Source: JAGTQI01 sp038868115 (lineage in GTDB: Archaea > Thermoproteota > Bathyarchaeia > Bathyarchaeales > Bathycorpusculaceae). From it: a stretch of DNA of 28,500 nt. The position numbers were made by a program, and so were the translations under genes. The DNA is taken from the NCBI GenBank assembly GCA_038868115.1, contig JAWBXA010000013.1, forward strand, positions 1 through 28,500, written 5' to 3'. Numbering within the stretch: the stretch's first letter is position 1; each line of letters opens with the position of its first letter. Shown piece by piece: positions 1 through 6,589 of the stretch. A model generated the notes under the pieces. It saw only the letters and a list, made by a program, of their open reading frames with translations. It had not been told where the DNA came from and did not search any database.

Positions 1-1
1 A

Positions 2-259
2 AAAGGCAAACGCAAACCAATTGAAATCCGCTCGGAGGTTATCGCCTTTAGAGAAAAATTTAACACAATAAAGTATGGCTTCAACAGCATCCAAGAAGCA
101 ATAAAGCATCTAAAAAGGCTTTAAGGAAAACATAGCCTAACTTTCACAGCTGACAAAAATAATTTCGTCATTACACACGCCTCAAGGGTTGAAGGAATAA
201 ATCCTGAAGATATTAGAAGAGCTAGTAGAACTATTCCAAAATTCATTGGCGGCAAGTAA
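2..259 (+). pseudogene. 3' end of an unidentified reading frame with an internal stop
   Basis: An open frame enters from the left edge and codes for 40 residues rich in Lys, Arg and Ile up to TAA at 122-124. The same frame then continues without a stop to a second TAA at 257-259. The second part looks protein-like (it contains THASRVEGINPEDIRRAS) but has no ATG, GTG or TTG of its own. The simplest reading is one gene with a nonsense change or sequencing error at 122-124. It could instead be a gene ending at 124 followed by non-coding DNA. I do not recognise the family. Confidence 0.4.
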
Positions 260-304
260 AAAAGAGGAAGCAGAGGAGCTTTCTGAAAATCTTTTCTTTA
301 AACG

Positions 305-1264
305 CTAAAGGCTCATTTGGAACATTAGACGCTCCACGAGCTCTTTATAACGGTTCCTAATTGTAACTTCTGTCACTTGCGCTATTTCAGCAATCTCCCT
401 CTGAGTCTTCCTTTCTCCGATAAGCACCGAGGCTATGTAGCTTGCCGCCGCCGCAATTCCTGTTGGCCCTCTTCCAGATGTGAGTTTCAGCTCCTTTGCG
501 GCTGCCAAGATTTTGTGGGCAATCTCTTCAACCTTACCTTGCATTGTCAGCTGATTTGAGAATTTCGTTACGTATTGATTTGGTTTTAATGGAGGAATGA
601 AATAGTTCAGCTCTTTTATTAAGAAACGGTAACTGCGTCCCACCTCTTTTTTGTTTACATTTGATGCTTGGGCGACCTCTTCCAATGTTCTTGGCAAGCC
701 ACACTGTCTACATGCTAGGTAAATCGCAGCTGACGTAACGCCTTGAATCGATCTACCTCTTATAAGCCTCTCTTTAACTGCTTTTCTATAAATTAGAGAT
801 GCAGTTTCCAAAATGTTCTTTGGAAGATTCAAATTATTGGCAATTTTTGTTATTTCAGAAAGTGCAAAAGCAAGGTTGCGTTCGGTGGCATCTGAAACCC
901 TTATCCGTCTCTGCCACTTTCTAAGACGGTAAACTTGGGCTTTTTGTCCTGGGGATAAGCCTTTCCCATAAATATCTCTGTCGTGCCAGTCGATCATCGT
1001 TGATAGGCCTTTATCGTGAATTGTGTATGTTAGGGGGGCACCGACTCTTGTTCTTTTGGATCTTTGTTCATCGTCAAATGCCCGCCATTCAGGTCCTCTA
1101 TCGGCTATTTTTGCGGCTATGACGTAACCGCAATCCATGCAAACCAGTTCTGCGCACTCGTAATCGCGCATCAACCTTGCGCTGCCACACTCAGGACATA
1201 CCTGCGCTTTAATTTGCTGAGTGGTTGATGTTGGGCTTATATCCCCAAAATCCGCATAATCCAT
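305..1264 (-). CDS. tfb: Transcription initiation factor IIB (TFB)
   Basis: TFB bridges TBP bound at the TATA box to RNA polymerase and sets the transcription start. The 319-residue protein has the full architecture. An N-terminal zinc ribbon carries CPEC near residue 23 and CMDC near residue 42. A B-reader/linker segment follows (RGPEWRAFDDEQ, then RTRVGAPLT), and then two cyclin-like repeats from about residue 115 to the end. The first repeat contains RGRSIQGVTSAAIYLACR and the second SGRGPTGIAAAASYIAS. The start is ATG directly after the TAA of gar1, so the two genes abut and are almost certainly co-transcribed. The gar1-tfb pair is common in archaea. Length and motifs are normal for the family. 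Confidence 0.97.
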   Translation of the reverse strand: MDYADFGDISPTSTTQQIKAQVCPECGSARLMRDYECAELVCMDCGYVIAAKIADRGPEWRAFDDEQRSKRTRVGAPLTYTIHDKGLSTMIDWHDRDIYGKGLSPGQKAQVYRLRKWQRRIRVSDATERNLAFALSEITKIANNLNLPKNILETASLIYRKAVKERLIRGRSIQGVTSAAIYLACRQCGLPRTLEEVAQASNVNKKEVGRSYRFLIKELNYFIPPLKPNQYVTKFSNQLTMQGKVEEIAHKILAAAKELKLTSGRGPTGIAAAASYIASVLIGERKTQREIAEIAQVTEVTIRNRYKELVERLMFQMSL

Positions 1265-1513
1265 TTACCTTCTCTCCTTCTCCTTTTTCGAGGGAAGAAC
1301 ATATAACATTTTATTGATTAAGATTTCTGGTTTGGCGACTTTTGGCTTAACAGCTACATATGGCGACGAAATCGGACCGAAAATGTCGAAAACTTCGCCG
1401 ACTTGCCTCAAATTTTCGTCAACCACTGCTTCGCCTATTTTTGGAGTGTTTTCAACCTTAATTATGACATTCTTGTTTGGACTTATATGAAGTACTCGGC
1501 CTAGTCTAATCAA
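1265..1513 (-). CDS. gar1: H/ACA RNP protein Gar1
   Basis: Gar1 is a core protein of the archaeal H/ACA ribonucleoprotein and works with Cbf5, Nop10 and L7Ae in RNA-guided pseudouridylation. The 82-residue product has the small beta-barrel pattern of archaeal Gar1, with GRVLHISPNKNVIIK near the N-terminus, then GEAVVDENLRQVGEVFDIFGP and the SPYVAVKP motif. A basic tail (KKEKERR) follows. The start is TTG. A purine-rich GAGGGG lies about 11 nt upstream and a TATA-like AGTTTAAATAAC about 50 nt upstream, so a short leader is expected. It heads the gar1-tfb operon and is divergent from L7Ae, another H/ACA protein. Confidence 0.93.
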   Translation of the reverse strand: MIRLGRVLHISPNKNVIIKVENTPKIGEAVVDENLRQVGEVFDIFGPISSPYVAVKPKVAKPEILINKMLYVLPSKKEKERR

Positions 1514-1671
1514 CCCTTTATGTTCCCCTCGAAAACAAAAAGTTCAAAACGTAACATGTTATTTAAACTTTTCTACGTTACCTCGCGTATAGAAGGTTTT
1601 CGTTTAGTTTTAGTCGAAACGTTCATAAATGGGTATTGTTGATTAAACTGTGCATTTGGAGGGTGAGGCTT
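1514..1671. promoter_or_regulatory. Divergent promoter region between gar1 and L7Ae
   Basis: This 158-nt spacer separates two divergent operons. A minus-strand TATA-like element (AGTTTAAATAAC) lies at 1558-1569 and fits gar1. The perfect palindrome TAACATGTTA lies at 1552-1561 and partly overlaps it. For L7Ae, an AT-rich TTCATAAAT lies at about 1621-1629 and a good Shine-Dalgarno (GGAGGGTGAGG) immediately precedes the ATG at 1672. Assigning an operator role to the palindrome is inference. Confidence 0.55.
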
Positions 1672-2052
1672 ATGTCAAAACCGTTCTACGTAAAATTTGA
1701 GGTTCCAAAAGAAGTTGCAGATGCGGCCTATGAAGCCCTGCAAATATCCGCAAAAACCGGAACTGTAAGGAAAGGAACAAATGAAACAACCAAAGCCGTT
1801 GAAAGGGGACAAGCAAAACTTGTGGTTATAGCTGAAGATGTTGACCCGCCGGAGGTTGTAGCTCACCTGCCGCTCCTTTGCGAAGAGAGGAAAATCCCAT
1901 ATGTTTATGTTCCGAGCAAGGAAAAACTTGGAGATGCTGTTGGAATAGACGTCTCAGCAGCTTCAGCGTGCATAATCAACGAGGGAGACGCTGTAGGGCT
2001 CGTTAAAGAGATAATTAAGAGAATTGAACAAATTAGGAAAGGAGCCAAGTAA
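1672..2052 (+). CDS. rpl7ae: Ribosomal protein L7Ae
   Basis: L7Ae binds kink-turns in 23S rRNA, in box C/D and H/ACA guide RNAs and in archaeal RNase P. The 126-residue protein shows the conserved K-turn-binding segment GTVRKGTNETTKAVERG near residue 30, then LVVIAEDVDPPEVVAHLP and the C-terminal VGIDVSAASACI. I chose ATG 1672 because it has GGAGGGTGAGG just upstream and gives the typical MSKPFYVKFEVP N-terminus. The 12 codons open further upstream look non-coding. The TAA overlaps the ATG of S28e by one base, so the two are translationally coupled. The L7Ae-S28e-L24e order is a known archaeal ribosomal cluster. Confidence 0.97.
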   Translation: MSKPFYVKFEVPKEVADAAYEALQISAKTGTVRKGTNETTKAVERGQAKLVVIAEDVDPPEVVAHLPLLCEERKIPYVYVPSKEKLGDAVGIDVSAASACIINEGDAVGLVKEIIKRIEQIRKGAK

Positions 2053-2279
2053 TGGGCAGAGAAAAGGAAACAGCAGAAGAGGAGCTTACGCCAGCAGAAG
2101 TCATCCAAATAATCGGAAGAACAGGCGTGACAGGCGAAATCACTCAGGTTAGAGTCCGAATTTTAGAGGGAAAGGATAAAGGACGAATAATAACACGGAA
2201 CGTGAAAGGACCTGTGCGGGTGCAAGATATCCTTATGCTTAGGGAAACGGAGAGAGAAGCGAAGAAAATAACAAGATAA
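2052..2279 (+). CDS. rps28e: 30S ribosomal protein S28e
   Basis: This small-subunit protein, shared by archaea and eukaryotes, sits near the mRNA exit path. The 75-residue product has the S28e core: an OB-like strand set (GRTGVTGEITQVRVRILEG), the basic GRIITRNVKGPVRVQDIL stretch and the ending LRETEREAKKI. The N-terminus has a short acidic extension (EKETAEEELTPAEV), which is common in archaeal versions. It starts at ATG within the stop codon of L7Ae and is followed 27 nt later by L24e. Confidence 0.96.
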   Translation: MGREKETAEEELTPAEVIQIIGRTGVTGEITQVRVRILEGKDKGRIITRNVKGPVRVQDILMLRETEREAKKITR

Positions 2280-2306
2280 GCAAGCTAAACGTTTAGAGGT
2301 GTTCCT

Positions 2307-2504
2307 TTGCCAAAACCTAGGAAATGCTCATTTTGCGGCAACGAATTCCCGCCAGGCACTGGGATGATGTACGTTAAAAATGATGGAACAATTTTTTGGT
2401 TTTGTTCGAGCAGATGCAGGAAGAGCTCCTTAAAGCTTAAGAGAGATGCTCGTAAGCTTAAATGGACAACATACTTTGGCAAGGAAGAAAAGGGCAAAGC
2501 TTAG
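2307..2504 (+). CDS. rpl24e: 50S ribosomal protein L24e
   Basis: This zinc-binding large-subunit protein is specific to archaea and eukaryotes. The 65-residue product has the expected CSFCG pair at residues 7-10 and the second pair FCSSRCRKS near residue 32, flanking FPPGTGMMYVKNDGTIFWF. A basic, aromatic C-terminal helix follows. The start is TTG, with GAGGTG about 7 nt upstream. In many archaea this gene is followed by ndk and infB. Here it ends the cluster and is followed, after 2 nt, by a convergent radical SAM gene. Confidence 0.95.
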   Translation: MPKPRKCSFCGNEFPPGTGMMYVKNDGTIFWFCSSRCRKSSLKLKRDARKLKWTTYFGKEEKGKA

Positions 2505-2506
2505 TC

Positions 2507-4033
2507 CTATCGTTTTAAAGCAATTATTTTTTCCCATAAAGCCCTATTATGGATGCATCCAATATCTGGAGCCTTTATGTTTCCATTGAAATAGCTATAA
2601 GCTCTTGCTCTACAGCCACCGCAAATATATTTGTCTGGACAGACGCCGCAGCCTACCTCCTTTCCATTCACAATGTAGGTTTCAAGGTTTTCTCTGGTTC
2701 TTAACTGCCATAGTAATGGGTCGCTGTCCCATATCTCTTCAAAGTTGTTTTCTAATATATTGCCCAAAATAGTGTTTCTATTTGTTGGAAAGAATACACA
2801 TGGCTTTATATCTCCATTCGGCTCTATTGCGCAGTAAAGTCGTCCCGCTCCGCATCCGCCTAGGAAGTTGGCGACGTTTTCTACACCCTTCTTCGCAGCA
2901 TAATGGGCTTCAACCATGAATTTGTATCCCATTTTTTGGGATAGCTCTTTAGTTACACTTGCGTACTGGGGACATGTGCTGAAAAATCTGTCAACTTTAA
3001 TGTTTGATTTTCCAGTTTTCATTTCCTCCTCTTTTGCTTGCAGATATAAAGTGATTATTTCTTTGCCTATGGCGTGTAAAACGTGAAGTCGCTGTTCTGG
3101 TGTTAGGTCCAGTTCCACAAGTTCTTTTGCTCTTCCTGTTGGAATGTAATTAAAGTGCATAAAGCGTACGCCCAGTTCTTTGGCTAATTGTAGGATTTTC
3201 TCTGTTTCGTCTATGTTGTCTCTGTGGAGAACTGTTGCAATGCAAGTGTCTATGCCTTCTTCAATGCAGTTTTTTATGCCTTGAATTGCTTTTTCAAAGG
3301 CTCCGGGTACACCCCTAAACTCATCATGTACTGCTGGTGATGCGCCATCTATGCTTATTTCTACATAGTCTACGCCGGCATCCTTGACCTTCTTAGCGTT
3401 ATCCTTGGTGAGCAATGTTCCGTTTGAGGCGATGCTGATGTAGGGTATATGTTTTTTGGCGTAAGCTGCCAGTTCAAAAAAGTCTTTTCGTGCGAGGGGT
3501 TCTCCACCGCTGAAGGATAAGGCTGGCAATCCAATATTAGCGATTTTTGAAAGTATATCTATGACCTGTTTTGCCTTGTCTGTTGACAGTTCTGGGAGTT
3601 TTCCAGTACCCGCGTTTTCGTAACAGTGTTTACATCGTAAATTGCATTTGTACGTGAAGTTCCAGACTACTTCGAAGGGACCAGCTGGAACAAAAGGTAC
3701 ACGTATACCATATTTTCTGATGCCTCTCATCATTAAGCTGAAGCCTTTAAACCAAGCTCCACCATACTTGTCTTTGATGAACTGTTTTTTCATGAAGTCC
3801 TTGTCGGCCCTCAAAAGGCAGCTTCCAATTTCGTAGAATGGTTTGGCTACGTTGCGGCTTATACTTCTACAACTGGGACATAGGTTAACCGGCTCGCCCA
3901 GAAAATCTTTCAGTGAATTTAAGAGCAAGCTTCCATCTCGGTGGCATTCAATGTCAAAGCGGCTGATAAGCCCCCTTAACAAAGGGTTTACAGTCACGGC
4001 AAACAAGGCGTTTTCTAAAGTGTCCAATTGCAT
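2507..4033 (-). CDS. Radical SAM/SPASM domain protein
   Basis: This is a probable radical SAM maturase or cofactor-synthesis enzyme of unknown substrate. Starting at ATG 4033 gives 508 residues. The N-terminal 120 residues are outside the common fold and include a CPSC pair near residue 52. The [4Fe-4S]-SAM motif CNLRCKHC is at about residues 130-137, followed by SFSGGEPL. The C-terminal third is Cys-rich (CGAGRLYCAIEPNGDIKPC, then CGVCPDKYICGGC), the mark of a SPASM domain that binds auxiliary clusters. A 28-codon extension up to 4117 is open but very basic and unlikely to be translated. Heme-synthesis Ahb-type or peptide-modifying enzymes are possible relatives. The exact role cannot be set from sequence alone. 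Confidence 0.85.
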   Translation of the reverse strand: MQLDTLENALFAVTVNPLLRGLISRFDIECHRDGSLLLNSLKDFLGEPVNLCPSCRSISRNVAKPFYEIGSCLLRADKDFMKKQFIKDKYGGAWFKGFSLMMRGIRKYGIRVPFVPAGPFEVVWNFTYKCNLRCKHCYENAGTGKLPELSTDKAKQVIDILSKIANIGLPALSFSGGEPLARKDFFELAAYAKKHIPYISIASNGTLLTKDNAKKVKDAGVDYVEISIDGASPAVHDEFRGVPGAFEKAIQGIKNCIEEGIDTCIATVLHRDNIDETEKILQLAKELGVRFMHFNYIPTGRAKELVELDLTPEQRLHVLHAIGKEIITLYLQAKEEEMKTGKSNIKVDRFFSTCPQYASVTKELSQKMGYKFMVEAHYAAKKGVENVANFLGGCGAGRLYCAIEPNGDIKPCVFFPTNRNTILGNILENNFEEIWDSDPLLWQLRTRENLETYIVNGKEVGCGVCPDKYICGGCRARAYSYFNGNIKAPDIGCIHNRALWEKIIALKR

Positions 4034-4117
4034 AATCAAACCACGCCTTCGTAGATGATTGTTATCTAAACAATGGCTTCTTAATCTTTTCTTAATCTTT
4101 TGGAAGTGGATGTGCAT

Positions 4118-4349
4118 TTAGGCTCGTAAGAAGTTCTGCACTTTAAGGGTTAGCCCTAAACCCGTAACGCTTAACTACAGTCTGCTGTCAGAGGCCAAGT
4201 TCTTCCTAGTTGTAGTTTTCGCTGTTTGGTTTGGAGCAAAATCCAAAGCTAGTTTCAGTTTGCAAGCGAGCTTGCGAGGAGCAGAGAGAGTTTGGGTTTG
4301 GGGCTTAAAATTCAGCTCAAAAATTGAAGATTTGCGGGGCGGAATTTGA
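4118..4349. other. Intergenic region without a recognised gene
   Basis: This stretch lies between the tRNA and the radical SAM gene. It holds two small inverted repeats. GGGTT/AACCC at 4147-4151 and 4159-4163 has a 7-nt loop. GCAAG/CTTGC at 4262-4266 and 4271-4275 has a 4-nt loop. No tRNA, C/D box pattern or long reading frame was seen. On the minus strand it would be the tRNA trailer and the leader of the radical SAM gene. Confidence 0.4.
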
Positions 4350-4453
4350 TAGCGGGGGGTCGACTTTCAAGAGGTCAAGCTTTGACCTCTTTTTGAACGA
4401 CCGATCTCTGGGTTATGAGCCCAGCGGGTTAATCCTGGCTACCCCACCCCGCT
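4350..4453 (-). tRNA. Initiator tRNA-Met (CAT) with a T-loop intron
   Basis: On the minus strand the cloverleaf is complete. The acceptor stem is AGCGGGG/CCCCGCT and the D stem GGGT/ACCC. The anticodon stem is CTGGG/CCCAG around loop CTCATAA, with anticodon CAT at 4415-4417. The T stem is GGTCG/CGACC. The A1-U72 pair and the run of three G:C pairs at the base of the anticodon stem are features of initiator tRNA. The T-loop is interrupted by a 28-nt intron. Removing it leaves the normal loop TTCAAAT and a 76-nt tRNA including discriminator A73. CCA is not encoded. A TATA-like TTTTAAGA lies about 27 nt upstream of the 5' end. Confidence 0.93.
4364..4391 (-). other. 28-nt tRNA intron at position 59/60 with a BHB motif
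   Basis: Between T-stem strands GGTCG and CGACC the minus strand reads TTCA, AAA, then a 9-bp stem AGAGGTCAA/TTGACCTCT with loop AGC, then TGAA and AGT. TTCA pairs with TGAA, giving a 4-bp central helix flanked by 3-nt bulges AAA and AGT. That is the canonical archaeal bulge-helix-bulge. Cutting after the second base of each bulge removes exactly 28 nt and restores T54-T55-C56-A57-A58-A59-T60. The splice site is therefore 59/60, a non-canonical position. Confidence 0.9.
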
Positions 4454-4475
4454 ACATCTATGCTGAAACAAACTT

Positions 4476-4483
4476 TCTTAAAA
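4476..4483 (-). promoter_or_regulatory. TATA-like box for the initiator tRNA
   Basis: TTTTAAGA on the minus strand is centred about 27 nt upstream of the tRNA 5' end, the usual distance for an archaeal TATA box. Confidence 0.5.
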
Positions 4484-4508
4484 CCTTTTAGGAAACCAGA
4501 ACAGAAAC

Positions 4509-4518
4509 TTTATTATTA
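4509..4518 (+). promoter_or_regulatory. TATA box for the PAC2 gene
   Basis: TTTATTATTA is centred about 25 nt before the GTG at 4538, and no Shine-Dalgarno precedes that GTG. The spacing indicates a leaderless transcript. Confidence 0.55.
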
Positions 4519-4537
4519 TAGTTAACCTCTACCAATC

Positions 4538-5197
4538 GTGGTAAACTTAGAAATGGACAAACCATATTTTCATAAAATTTTCACCCCAGTGTTGGAAAAC
4601 CCCATTTTCGTTCAAGGACTACCTGGGTTCGGTAATGTCGGAAAGATTGCAGCCCATCTTCTAATAAAGTTTTGTGGGGCTAGGCTGTTTGCGGAACTAT
4701 ATGCACCATACTTTCCAGATTATGTATCCGTAGATTCAAGTGGTGTTTGCCGCTTGCCAAAGCACGAGTTTTACGCAGCACCCATGGAAAAGAACGACTT
4801 CATAATATTAACTGGGGATACGCAGCCATCTTTCGAGGATGTTGTTGCCCATTATGAGTTGTGCGGCGAAATAGTAAATTTCGCTATCAAACATAACTGC
4901 AGCCTAATAATAACAATGGGCGGAATACCAACAGCGGAAAATACATCACGAGTCTATGTCGCTGCCACTTCGCCCAGACTTGCAATGGAGCTTATGGAGA
5001 AAGGCGCCATATTATACAGCAAAGGAAGAATCGCAGGAGCTACAGGACTTATACTTGGAATGGCAAAGGAACACGGCCTAGAAGGTATATGCCTTTTAGG
5101 AGCAACAACAGGTTTTAAGGCTGACCGCGGAGCCGGGTTCACGGTATTCAAATTCCTAATGAAAGTCCTAGGGAATGAGGTTAAGGAAGGGTTATAA
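4538..5197 (+). CDS. PAC2 family protein
   Basis: This belongs to the PAC2 family, named for eukaryotic proteasome assembly chaperone 2. Archaeal members are widespread, but their function is not firmly established. The 219-residue protein has the typical N-terminal PIFVQGLPGFGNVGKIAAHLL (about residues 21-41) and a central FIILTGDTQPS. The Gly-rich IITMGGIPTA follows, then GATGLILGMAKEHGLEGICLLGAT. The start is GTG at 4538, placed 25 nt after a TATA box. ATG 4553 is an alternative. The small membrane protein downstream is 53 nt away on the same strand. The family call is secure and the role is not. Confidence 0.9.
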   Translation: MVNLEMDKPYFHKIFTPVLENPIFVQGLPGFGNVGKIAAHLLIKFCGARLFAELYAPYFPDYVSVDSSGVCRLPKHEFYAAPMEKNDFIILTGDTQPSFEDVVAHYELCGEIVNFAIKHNCSLIITMGGIPTAENTSRVYVAATSPRLAMELMEKGAILYSKGRIAGATGLILGMAKEHGLEGICLLGATTGFKADRGAGFTVFKFLMKVLGNEVKEGL

Positions 5198-5250
5198 GCA
5201 ATTTACTCATTAAATGCTCACTGATTTCTAAAAGATGAGGATTGACAATT

Positions 5251-5496
5251 ATGAGTGGAAATAAAGGAAAAATAGGGGAAAGAAAAACTGCGCGTTTTGA
5301 TTGGAATTCAAGGGTCTGGAGAGTTTTGCTCATATTATTTTCTGCGCTTTTAACGTTTGGTGGACCTTATGTGGTTCTGGTGTTTTTCAAAGTTCTAGAT
5401 TTAAGCTATGTTGTCTCCGTGGTTTCGGGGCTGATTGTATTTTTAATTGGCTTAGCGCTTATGTTGTTTCTGATCAGGAAAAAAGTGATTTCTTAA
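5251..5496 (+). CDS. Small two-helix membrane protein
   Basis: The 81-residue product begins with a hydrophilic basic stretch (about 22 residues). Two hydrophobic helices follow, at about residues 23-44 (VWRVLLILFSALLTFGG region) and 48-75. It ends in RKKVIS, so both ends are probably cytoplasmic. ATG 5251 is preferred because GATGAGG lies about 10 nt upstream. A TTG three codons earlier is too close to that site. I recognise no family. The preceding PAC2 gene may share its transcript. Confidence 0.7.
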   Translation: MSGNKGKIGERKTARFDWNSRVWRVLLILFSALLTFGGPYVVLVFFKVLDLSYVVSVVSGLIVFLIGLALMLFLIRKKVIS

Positions 5497-5505
5497 GGGG
5501 ATTAT

Positions 5506-5563
5506 GCCTCAGACATCCCAAGAAGCATCATCTTTTCAGCGTTTAAAGCTCTTCATCGGCAAT
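5506..5563 (-). ncRNA. Candidate C/D box guide RNA
   Basis: On the minus strand the order is: C-like box CCGATGA (5559-5553), 13-nt spacer, D' CTGA (5539-5536), 4-nt spacer, C' ATGATGC (5531-5525), 12-nt spacer, D CTGA (5512-5509). Box order, the 12-13 nt guide spacers and the total size of about 55 nt match archaeal C/D sRNAs. The first two bases of the C box are off consensus (RTGATGA) and the terminal stem is weak. It lies in a 132-nt gap between two plus-strand genes. Confidence 0.45.
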
Positions 5564-5620
5564 AGATTGTGCCTAAATTTAAATTAACTTAAAATACTAA
5601 GACTGAAAAGAAACAACGCA

Positions 5621-5626
5621 TATAAA
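5621..5626 (+). promoter_or_regulatory. TATA box for the RHH-like gene
   Basis: TATAAA at 5621-5626 is about 26 nt before ATG 5650. This favours 5650 over ATG 5629 as the true start and implies a leaderless mRNA. Confidence 0.5.
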
Positions 5627-5649
5627 GTATGCTTGAACATATATCAATT

Positions 5650-6222
5650 ATGCGAGACGAAAAAGAGGAACGCGTAAACAAAATAATTGAGAAGGGCAAA
5701 GGTGCTGCTAAAAGGACGACAATAATCCTTGAAAAAGAGGAAAGAGAATTTATTGACAGGCTAATCAAAGAAGGGAAGGAACCAGGCATAAAACCTCTCA
5801 TCTCTAAGATGCTTGATGTTTACAGAAGCATGATGATATATGATTGGCGTTTCCCAGGCGAATATTATTGTGGAATAAGCCGCGTGGCCTTCCTTAACAT
5901 AGAACTTTTAAACATACTAATCCAAAACATCCCGAAAGAGAGATGGAGGGAAATTGGACGGAAGATGGGTGAAGCAACAAAAGTTTCTATGGAAGCCACA
6001 TTAGGCATACAAACATCAAATCCTGAAAAGTGGCAGGAAGTCTTTAAACGTTTAAGGGTTCAAGGCTTTGGAGACTTCTACCTAAAAGACAAGTACCTTT
6101 TGATAAAGGCTCCCTTTATAAGCGAGTTCGAAATCTTGGCTGGATTTCTAGAAGGCTTGCTGGGTATAAAATTAGAGATAAAAGCGTTCACTCCACCGTT
6201 TGTTTTTGAGATCAAACAATAA
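5650..6222 (+). CDS. Ribbon-helix-helix-like protein with unknown C-terminal domain
   Basis: The product has 190 residues if started at ATG 5650, which the TATA spacing supports (197 from ATG 5629). After a charged leader, residues about 21-60 read as a possible ribbon-helix-helix: a strand (RTTIILEKEE) followed by two helices (REFIDRLIKEG and KPLISKMLDVYRSM). The remaining 130 residues form a mixed helix/strand domain I do not recognise. It contains RWREIGRKMGEATKVSMEATLG and ends in a hydrophobic strand (FVFEIKQ). A DNA-binding regulator with a sensory C-terminal domain is a reasonable guess. The ArsR-type gene follows 73 nt later. Confidence 0.65.
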   Translation: MRDEKEERVNKIIEKGKGAAKRTTIILEKEEREFIDRLIKEGKEPGIKPLISKMLDVYRSMMIYDWRFPGEYYCGISRVAFLNIELLNILIQNIPKERWREIGRKMGEATKVSMEATLGIQTSNPEKWQEVFKRLRVQGFGDFYLKDKYLLIKAPFISEFEILAGFLEGLLGIKLEIKAFTPPFVFEIKQ

Positions 6223-6253
6223 AACTCTAGTTGCTTTTCACCGAGCCCGGGAA

Positions 6254-6284
6254 AGTTTAAATTTGTTGCATTTTTATATTAAAA
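6254..6284 (+). promoter_or_regulatory. AT-rich promoter before the ArsR-type gene
   Basis: Two TATA-like stretches, AAGTTTAAATTTG at about 6254-6264 and TTTTTATATTAAAA at 6271-6284, precede the TTG at 6296. The first would give a leader of about 10 nt. No Shine-Dalgarno is seen. Confidence 0.4.
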
Positions 6285-6295
6285 TAGTGTGAAAA

Positions 6296-6589
6296 TTGAA
6301 AGAACAAATTAATGGCCATAAGATATGCAACGCTCTAAGCGACCCCACAAGGACAAAAATACTTAGATACCTTCTGCAGGTATATCCAAAAGCAAAAACA
6401 ATTAATGAAATAGAGAAAATTCTTCCAGAACCAGTTTCAGCTACAACAATATCTTTCCACCTAAAAAAGCTTCGCGAAGCCGGATTAATAGTGACCAACG
6501 GGCATAAAAAGGGGTTTAGAGCCGCCTTCAGAGCCTTGAAAATAGGCTTTAACAATAATGGGTTTCATGTGGAGGAAAATAAAATATGA
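6296..6589 (+). CDS. ArsR-type winged-helix regulator
   Basis: A 97-residue winged helix-turn-helix protein. ICNALSDPTRTKILRYLL at residues 10-27 is the classic ArsR N-terminal helix. SATTISFHLKKLREAGLI (about residues 48-65) is the recognition helix. A short wing (VTNGHKKGFRAAF) follows. The C-terminal half carries no Cys or His metal-site cluster, so the effector is unknown. The start is TTG 6296. The only upstream candidates in frame are closed by a TGA. Its stop overlaps the ATG of the next radical SAM gene by 4 nt (ATGA), so it probably regulates or is coupled to that operon. Confidence 0.85.
   Translation: MKEQINGHKICNALSDPTRTKILRYLLQVYPKAKTINEIEKILPEPVSATTISFHLKKLREAGLIVTNGHKKGFRAAFRALKIGFNNNGFHVEENKI

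Noticed and set aside
4413..4419. tRNA-His-like anticodon (ATG) on the plus strand
   Set aside because: The plus-strand reading would need an A34 anticodon and does not form a proper acceptor or T-loop. The minus-strand initiator tRNA-Met fits every arm.
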